Assembly: GCA_000435335.1 (NCBI GenBank)
Contig: FR891329.1
Span: 1-34,053 of the forward strand
Direction of reading: 5' to 3'
DNA: 34,053 nt
From: Clostridium sp. CAG:964
Lineage (GTDB): Bacteria > Bacillota > Clostridia > Oscillospirales > Acutalibacteraceae
In this document: positions 29,299 through 34,053 of the stretch, one piece after another
How the letters are laid out: each line of letters opens with the position of its first letter
Position numbering within the stretch: position 1 is the stretch's first letter
The notes under the pieces: model-generated
The model's input: only the letters and a program-made list of their open reading frames with translations
Told to the model about the DNA's origin: nothing
Databases searched by the model: none
Position numbers and translations under genes: made by a program

Positions 29299-30609
29299 TT
29301 GAACAGCTTGCTAAAGGATTTTTTTAAGTATACAGGATTGAACATAGCGGGAATGATAGGCTTATCCTGCTATATTTTGGCTGATACATTTTTTGTAGCA
29401 CAGGCGCTGGGTACAGACGGGCTTGCGGCGCTTAACTTTGCCATAGCAATTTATACGCTTATGAACGGTACAGGGCTTATGCTTGGCATAGGTGGTGCAA
29501 CGGTTTTTACCATAAAAAAAGAAACCGGCAAAAACGGCAATATTCCGTTTATGCACAGTCTTTACGGTGGTGCGGCTGCAGCTTTTGTGTTTGTAATAGC
29601 CGGTTTGTTTTTTTCAACGCCTTTGTCTGTTTTAATGGGAGCAGAGGGTAACGCTTTGCCTATGTGCAGTATTTACTTAAAGGTGCTTATGCTGTTTTCG
29701 CCGTTTTTTATACTTAACAGTATCCTTACCGCTTTTGTACGAAACGACAACAGTCCAAGGCTTTCTATGACGGCGATGCTTATAAGCAGCTTTTCAAATA
29801 TAGTGCTTGATTATGTTTTTATGTTTCCGTTTAATATGGGTATGTTCGGTGCTGTGTTCGCCACATGTATGTCGCCTGTAATAAGCATTGCTGTTCTTTC
29901 AAGGCATTTTATAAAAAAGAAAAACACATTTTTTATAGAAAAGGTTAAGCTTAAATTTTCGGAATTAAAAAATGTTCTTATTTACGGCTTTTCAACCTTT
30001 GTAGGAGAGCTTGCGTCGTCTATAGCACTTTTGGTTTTTAACCTTGTGCTTATGAACATTGGAGGCAGTACAGCTGTAGCTGCATATGGTATTATTGCAA
30101 ATATAGTGCTGGTGGTTATTTCTATATATAACGGTCTTGCCCAAGGAACACAGCCATTGGCAAGCGGTTACTACGGCAAGGGCGGTTATACTCATCTTGA
30201 AAAGCTTCTGCGTTATGGCTTAGTGTCAGCTCTGGTAATATCAGGGGCAATATATGCAGTGCTTTTTGTATTTGCAGAACCAATAGTACAGGTTTTTAGC
30301 GGACAAGACCAATACCTAAAAGAAATATCCGTTATCGGCGTAAAAATATACTTTATAGGTACATTTTTTAACGGTATTAATGTGTTTTTAGCGTCGTTTT
30401 TAAGTGCAACATCAAAGTACGGTCAAGGTATGGCTATATCTATACTTCGCAGCAGTGTGGTATTAATACCGGCTGTAATACTGCTAAGCGTAGCCTTTGG
30501 CATAAACGGCGTGTGGATGTCCTTTGTGGCTACAGAGCTTATAGTATGTGTTTTGTCTTTAATATTTACCGTAAGGCTGTTGAAGGAGTTTAAAAGTAAG
30601 GCGGTGTAA
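29299..30609 (+). CDS. MATE-family multidrug/cation efflux transporter (MepA-like)
   Basis: A 436-residue integral membrane protein of about 12 helices in two similar halves, with MATE features such as LNIAGMIGLSCYILADTFFVAQALGTDGLAALN (start of helix 1-2) and GTQPLASGYYGKGG in the second half. The frame is open from 29257, but GGAGG (29286-29290) selects the TTG at 29299; no ATG fits. MATE proteins expel cationic drugs or metabolites using a sodium or proton gradient, and the V-ATPase next door could supply that gradient, though the two are separate transcripts. Control is probably through the leader switch at 29197-29266 and the operator-like repeat upstream. Substrate unknown. Confidence 0.9.
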   Translation: MNSLLKDFFKYTGLNIAGMIGLSCYILADTFFVAQALGTDGLAALNFAIAIYTLMNGTGLMLGIGGATVFTIKKETGKNGNIPFMHSLYGGAAAAFVFVIAGLFFSTPLSVLMGAEGNALPMCSIYLKVLMLFSPFFILNSILTAFVRNDNSPRLSMTAMLISSFSNIVLDYVFMFPFNMGMFGAVFATCMSPVISIAVLSRHFIKKKNTFFIEKVKLKFSELKNVLIYGFSTFVGELASSIALLVFNLVLMNIGGSTAVAAYGIIANIVLVVISIYNGLAQGTQPLASGYYGKGGYTHLEKLLRYGLVSALVISGAIYAVLFVFAEPIVQVFSGQDQYLKEISVIGVKIYFIGTFFNGINVFLASFLSATSKYGQGMAISILRSSVVLIPAVILLSVAFGINGVWMSFVATELIVCVLSLIFTVRLLKEFKSKAV

Positions 30610-30622
30610 AAGCCGCCTGTTT

Positions 30623-30662
30623 GCTTGCTGTAAACTTACCGGAGTATACAGCAAGCTTTTTT
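30623..30662 (+). terminator. Terminator of the MATE gene
   Basis: GCTTGCTGTA (30623-30632) and TACAGCAAGC (30647-30656) form a perfect 10-bp stem, followed by six T. Confidence 0.85.
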
Positions 30663-30681
30663 ATGGTATGGATATAAAATA

Positions 30682-30770
30682 ATCCCCAACTACAATTTTT
30701 CCATATTGGTGTGCCTTAAAAGTTGGGTTTCAATACTTACTTTTAAGGACACCCTATTGCAGTAGGGGAT
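30682..30770. repeat. 89-base long imperfect hairpin in an intergenic gap
   Basis: ATCCCC-A-ACTACAAT (30682-30696) pairs with ATTGCAGT-A-GGGGAT (30756-30770) with two mismatches. Inside, GGTGT-G-CCTTAAAAGT (30708-30723) pairs with ACTTTTAAGG-ACACC (30739-30753) with one bulge. About 29 pairs in all and a 15-base loop. It may be a noncoding RNA, a MITE-like insertion or an mRNA-end element; orientation is undetermined. Confidence 0.55.
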
Positions 30771-30807
30771 ATTAAAAATTTTTAAATGTGTATTTTAATA
30801 AGTAAGG

Positions 30808-30846
30808 CTAAATGGAGCACCCAATGTATTGCGGTGCTTCATTTAG
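30808..30846 (-). terminator. yqxD: Hairpin at the 3' end of the YqxD gene
   Basis: CTAAATGGAGCACC (30808-30821) pairs with GGTGCTTCATTTAG (30833-30846), 14 bp with one G-T. It overlaps the stop codon of the minus-strand gene. There is no strong T-tract, so termination is uncertain. Confidence 0.45.
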
Positions 30847-31304
30847 TCATTTGCAGGCTCTTTTAAGTGTTGATTTATTATTTTCTCAAAGGCTTGTATA
30901 AAATTTGAGGTATCCTGTTTACTGCGTTTTGACGGCCCTTTTAGGTGGTGCTTGGCAGAGCTGTTTCGTACCTTTTTTGTAACATATCTTGAGTATAAAA
31001 GTCCTTCAATATTGTCATTTGTAAATATTAAACCGTTTTGGTTTAAACAATAGCATTTTTTACTTAGTGCCATTGCCGCCACACCATAGTCCTGAGTAAT
31101 AACAATATCATAGGGCTTGCATTTATTTACAAGTGCAAAATCCACGGCGTCAGCCCCGGCACCAATAGTTATAACCTGTCCGTAGTCAGAGGTGATTATA
31201 TGGTTTGTGTCGCACATAATTATAAGCTCTAGCTTGTAGCGTTTGCACAGGCTTACAGTTTCCTTTACTACCGGGCAACCGTCCGCATCTATAAAAACTG
31301 TCAT
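30843..31304 (-). CDS. yqxD: UPF0178 (YaiI/YqxD, DUF188) family protein
   Basis: A 153-residue protein with the family signature at the start, VFIDADGCPVVKE, and later DIVITQDYGVAAMALSKKC and the conserved HHLKGPSKRS region. The acidic residues D6 and D8 and the later TQD resemble the acid cluster of PIN-like nucleases, but no activity is established for the family. The ribosome site is GCAGGAAA, 6-8 bases before the ATG at 31304. It lies 18 bases downstream of the FkbM gene on the same strand and is probably co-transcribed with it. Confidence 0.9.
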   Translation of the reverse strand: MTVFIDADGCPVVKETVSLCKRYKLELIIMCDTNHIITSDYGQVITIGAGADAVDFALVNKCKPYDIVITQDYGVAAMALSKKCYCLNQNGLIFTNDNIEGLLYSRYVTKKVRNSSAKHHLKGPSKRSKQDTSNFIQAFEKIINQHLKEPAND

Positions 31305-31322
31305 ATTGTTTTCCTGCTTTCT

Positions 31323-32372
31323 TTATACACAATAGAGGTTAGTATCCCACAGCGGAATATACGGGTGGTGCCTAAGGTAAAGGTGGTATTCCGGATTAAT
31401 TGCATTTACAATAAGCATCAATTCAAATAAATCCTCAAAGGTGTGGTAGGCTGCAATATTCATTTTTGGCTTGTATTTAGATATAGTCTTTCTGCCGCCT
31501 GCCAAGGCCTGCTTTTCTGCCCCCTCTACATCTATTTTAATATATGTAGGGGTAATTTCATTACACAGTGTGTCAATACAGGTGGCTTCTACAGGCGTGC
31601 CGCTGCTGCCTATTGTGGAGTTTCTGCCGCCCCTGTTATTAAAACAAAGGGTAGTATCGTTTTTCCAAATGGTTTTTTGGTAGGCTGTAACATTAGGCTT
31701 GTCATTAATGTACAGACATAGCTTTTTATATGTTTTAGGGTCAGGCTCAAGAGCAACCGCTCGGTTAAATCCTCCTGCCCTTTCAATAAGCTCCTGCAGG
31801 GTGTCGCCTCTGTATGCACCCAAGTCAATGTAATTTTCCGTCGGCGACAGCTTCAGCACATTGTCAAAAATTTCGTCCTTAGTGTCGGTGCAATTCCATA
31901 AGTATTTTAATCTGCCTGTGTAGTAGAATTTTACAGCATTTTCAAATACTGCTCTTGAACGGCTGTCGCTTAAAAGAGCATACGCTGCTTCAATTTTTTC
32001 AGTGTTGGAGTGCAGAAAAGCATCGTCAAAAATATTGCTGCCAAATACAGGCACATTAGGCACCACAACCTCATACAAGCGTTCTAACTCCCTTATATGA
32101 CCGATAACATCGGGTACCTGCGTACCAAAGGCAATGGCAATAATAAAATCGTTAAGGGCTTCTTTGAAACAGCTTAGCTTTTGCACAGTAAAGCCGTTGT
32201 AGCTTTGTCCCCGTACAAAGCTGTCGCTTGCCATTACGCCGCTGCATTTTATGCCATAGTGGTTAAACAGCTTTAAAACCTTGTCTGCACCGTTGCCCAT
32301 TCCATAAATTATAATAGGCTTGTCTGTATTTTTTAAGTATTTCCATATATTATCTTCAGCAAAGTAATTCAT
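31323..32372 (-). CDS. FkbM-family methyltransferase with N-terminal Rossmann-like domain
   Basis: A 349-residue protein. The frame is open to 32447, but AGGGTG just upstream selects the ATG at 32372. Residues 18-110 look like a nucleotide-binding Rossmann fold (PIIIYGMGNGADKVLKLF, then the GTQVPDVIGHIREL region), as in some sugar- or glycan-linked FkbM proteins. Residues about 178-349 are the FkbM methyltransferase: NYIDLGAYRGDTLQ (SAM-binding glycine loop), VALEPDPKTY, and YIKIDVEGAEKQAL. O-methylation of a sugar or lipid is likely, the substrate unknown. It has its own promoter and probably carries yqxD behind it. Confidence 0.85.
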   Translation of the reverse strand: MNYFAEDNIWKYLKNTDKPIIIYGMGNGADKVLKLFNHYGIKCSGVMASDSFVRGQSYNGFTVQKLSCFKEALNDFIIAIAFGTQVPDVIGHIRELERLYEVVVPNVPVFGSNIFDDAFLHSNTEKIEAAYALLSDSRSRAVFENAVKFYYTGRLKYLWNCTDTKDEIFDNVLKLSPTENYIDLGAYRGDTLQELIERAGGFNRAVALEPDPKTYKKLCLYINDKPNVTAYQKTIWKNDTTLCFNNRGGRNSTIGSSGTPVEATCIDTLCNEITPTYIKIDVEGAEKQALAGGRKTISKYKPKMNIAAYHTFEDLFELMLIVNAINPEYHLYLRHHPYIPLWDTNLYCV

Positions 32373-32391
32373 TTTGTTCACCCTAATGTAT

Positions 32392-32420
32392 ATAATACTA
32401 TATATTGCATACACCGTCAA
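32392..32420 (-). promoter_or_regulatory. SigA-type promoter of the FkbM-yqxD transcript
   Basis: On the minus strand TTGACG (32420-32415), 17 bases, TATTAT (32397-32392), about 20 bases before the ATG. Confidence 0.75.
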
Positions 32421-32535
32421 ATGGCTGTAGATGTAGGACATATGCACAATTATTGCATAAATATTATTAAAATTTGTACTATTTATAAATTTATTGTAAC
32501 TGTCATATTTTCACCCGCAAAATCAAAAAATACAC

Positions 32536-32564
32536 TTGATATTTTTTAGGATTTAATGTATTAT
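32536..32564 (+). promoter_or_regulatory. SigA-type promoter of the lipoprotein gene
   Basis: TTGATA (32536-32541), 17 bases, TATTAT (32559-32564). ACTTT-GT-AAAGT follows at 32567-32578 and could be a small operator or hairpin. Confidence 0.7.
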
Positions 32565-32621
32565 TTACTTTGTAAAGTTAATATTTTGTGTTAAATTGTT
32601 TAATTTGGAGGATTGACAAAA

Positions 32622-33164
32622 ATGAAGAAAACAGCAATATTAGTTGCTATTATGCTTGTGGTAATTTCTGTTACCTTTGCAGGCTGCGGTAATGACCAAA
32701 AGTCCGATGCTACGGAGCCTTCTGCAACCCCGATAGCTACAGTTGCGCCAACAGCAGCACCAACAAGTGCAACAAAGCCTACACAGCAGGCAACAAAGCC
32801 TACACAGGCAGCTACATTCCAGGTGAATATCGCTACAAACCCGTCAGCTACTTCACCTACACAGAAAGCTACAGACGCTAACGGCAACCCTGTTGCAGCT
32901 TCGGAGGCACCTACAGCTTCACCAAACGCTTCTCCTGCATTAGGTCAGCCGGACTCTAACGGTAATTACACAGTTACGGGTACAGTTACAGGTCACGGCG
33001 GCTCCACAGTTGTAATTATGGTTGGTGATGGCAGTGAGTATGAGTTTAACTATTCCGGTACAGGCTTAACCTACAATGACATTGCCGAGGGACAAACAGT
33101 TACTATAGTATCAGACGGTGATCCAAGCGGTGCAGGCGTACCAAATGCCATTTCGGTTTCATAA
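32622..33164 (+). CDS. Lipoprotein with Thr/Pro/Ala-rich linker and small beta domain
   Basis: A 180-residue exported protein. TTTGGAGGA (32605-32613) selects ATG 32622. The signal peptide ends in a lipobox (VTFAGC, Cys about residue 22), so it should be anchored to the outer face of the membrane. Residues about 25-105 are a low-complexity linker rich in Thr, Pro, Ala and Ser (repeats of ATKPTQ). The last 70 residues (GNYTVTGTVTGHGGSTVVI, then EGQTVTIVSDGD) look like a small OB- or beta-barrel-type domain. I do not recognise a named family; the function is unknown. Confidence 0.8.
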   Translation: MKKTAILVAIMLVVISVTFAGCGNDQKSDATEPSATPIATVAPTAAPTSATKPTQQATKPTQAATFQVNIATNPSATSPTQKATDANGNPVAASEAPTASPNASPALGQPDSNGNYTVTGTVTGHGGSTVVIMVGDGSEYEFNYSGTGLTYNDIAEGQTVTIVSDGDPSGAGVPNAISVS

Positions 33165-33222
33165 TTTTTAGACGGAATTGGCGGCTTTACAGCAAGATAA
33201 TTTGTTTCGGAACATATTAAGA

Positions 33223-33263
33223 AAGAAGGCATACAGCTGAATTTTAGCTGTATGCCTTCTTTT
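33223..33263. terminator. Bidirectional terminator between convergent genes
   Basis: AAGAAGGCATACAGCT (33223-33238) and AGCTGTATGCCTTCTT (33246-33261) are perfect 16-bp arms with a 7-base loop, followed by TT on the plus strand and CTTCTTTCTT on the minus strand. It serves the lipoprotein gene and the serine acetyltransferase gene. Confidence 0.85.
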
Positions 33264-33341
33264 GTATTCAGGCTGCCCTGACCTTTGACCTTTTTCAAAA
33301 AACCCGCCAAACGGATAAATATTTAAAATAATAGTGTAATG

Positions 33342-34052
33342 TTAAATAACCCAGTCCCAGTACTCGCTGTTTTTAAGCTGGCTTGGGCTTGGGCTGTACT
33401 CCAACTGAGGATTCTTAACGCTTACCTTCATTCCGGCTGATACCGAGCTTACAATAAATGCGTTGCCTCCTATGGTTGCACCGTCGCCAATAACTGTTTC
33501 TCCTCCCAGTACGGAGGTGCCTGAGTATATGGTAACATTGTTGCCTATAGTCGGGTGTCGCTTTACGCCCTTTAGCTGCTGCCCTTTCCTTGTAGACAGG
33601 CCTCCCAGGGTAACACCCTGATATATTTTAACATTGTCGCCTATTATGGTGGTTTCGCCTATTACCACTCCTGTGCCATGGTCAATAAAGAAATGCTTGC
33701 CTATAGTAGCACCGGGGTGTATGTCAATGCCTGTGACGCTGTGGGCATATTCGGAAATAATTCTCGGTATCATAGGTACATTCATAATAAAAAGCTCATG
33801 TGCAATTCTGTAGACTGTAATTGCAAACATACCCGGGTAACAAAAAATTATTTCGTCAGTACTGTATGCGGCAGGATCCCCGTTGTATGCGGCTTGAATG
33901 TCAGTTGCCAAATAGTCACGAATAGTAGGTATTTTTTGGATAAAATTATTTACAACCCTGTCTGCCGTCGCCAGAATTTCCGAACGCTCACATTCCGCAC
34001 AGCTTTCATTGTTGCCAAGGGCCTTGGCAACCTGTTTTTTTAGGTTATACTG
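33342..34052 (-). CDS. cysE: Serine O-acetyltransferase (CysE/EpsC), 5' end outside the window
   Basis: At least 236 residues on the minus strand. The frame stays open from the TTG at 33911 up to the window edge (…KKQVAKALGNNESCAEC…), so the gene is cut by the window and no true start is seen. The C-terminal left-handed beta helix is clear: IDIHPGATIGKHFFIDHGTGVVIGETTIIGDNVKIYQGVTLGG, split hexapeptides, HPTIGNNVTIYSGTSVLGG. His residues of the DHGTG and HPGA motifs fit the catalytic site. It makes O-acetylserine from serine and acetyl-CoA, the first step of cysteine synthesis. The longer N-terminal region fits the EpsC-like form common in Clostridia. Confidence 0.9.
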   Translation of the reverse strand, partial: QYNLKKQVAKALGNNESCAECERSEILATADRVVNNFIQKIPTIRDYLATDIQAAYNGDPAAYSTDEIIFCYPGMFAITVYRIAHELFIMNVPMIPRIISEYAHSVTGIDIHPGATIGKHFFIDHGTGVVIGETTIIGDNVKIYQGVTLGGLSTRKGQQLKGVKRHPTIGNNVTIYSGTSVLGGETVIGDGATIGGNAFIVSSVSAGMKVSVKNPQLEYSPSPSQLKNSEYWDWVI

Positions 34053-34053
34053 T

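Noticed and set aside
1..34053. CRISPR array
   Set aside because: No evenly spaced short repeats with unique spacers. The repeats at 17741-18560 are Ig-domain coding repeats.

Overview
The window reads as the right end of a large integrated mobile region (about 1-16,680) joined to the chromosome of a gut-type, low-to-mid GC Firmicute. Ruminococcaceae/Oscillospiraceae-like Clostridia fit best. This is inference, from the V-type ATPase operon, the BspA-like/Big2/CAP secreted protein, the strong AGGAGG ribosome sites and the integrative-element gene types. No rRNA gene, tRNA gene or CRISPR array was seen.

Left to right: (1) 73-3,496 is a compact element with three overlapping tyrosine recombinases, bounded by 24-bp inverted repeats and composite palindromic ends; it looks like a RIT (recombinase-in-trio) element. 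(2) 3,599-11,511 is a TetR-led operon with a strong promoter and a Fur-box-like operator. It encodes two exporter-fold ABC half-transporters, an ECF transporter (fused double ATPase, EcfT, S component), a DtxR-type regulator with iron-type ligands and a receiver-less winged-helix protein. I infer iron or metallophore handling. (3) 11,520-16,680 is the integration end of an integrative (probably conjugative) element: a leader with two terminators, a small sigma factor, a 0.5-kb hairpin-rich stretch that is probably a structured RNA, an orphan MazF with a zinc-ribbon tail, an excisionase-like protein and two paralogous integrases. The integrases abut a copy of the last 16 codons of rpsI, which marks attR.

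(4) 16,734-34,053 is chromosome: an rpsI-type terminator; a secreted LRR-Big2-CAP protein; a small membrane protein on the minus strand; a nine-gene V-type ATPase operon (order H/G-C-I-K-F-E-A-B-D) behind a 300-base leader with a repeated 11-bp motif; a MATE efflux gene behind what looks like a two-state transcription switch; a YaiI/YqxD protein and an FkbM methyltransferase on the minus strand; a lipoprotein; and the 3' part of a serine acetyltransferase gene that runs off the window.

The parts most worth following up are the structured region 12,600-13,139 beside the antitoxin-less MazF, the composite ends of the recombinase trio, the tandem integrases at rpsI, the iron-linked composite transporter and the MATE leader switch. 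No database search was possible. Family names rest on motifs and gene context.
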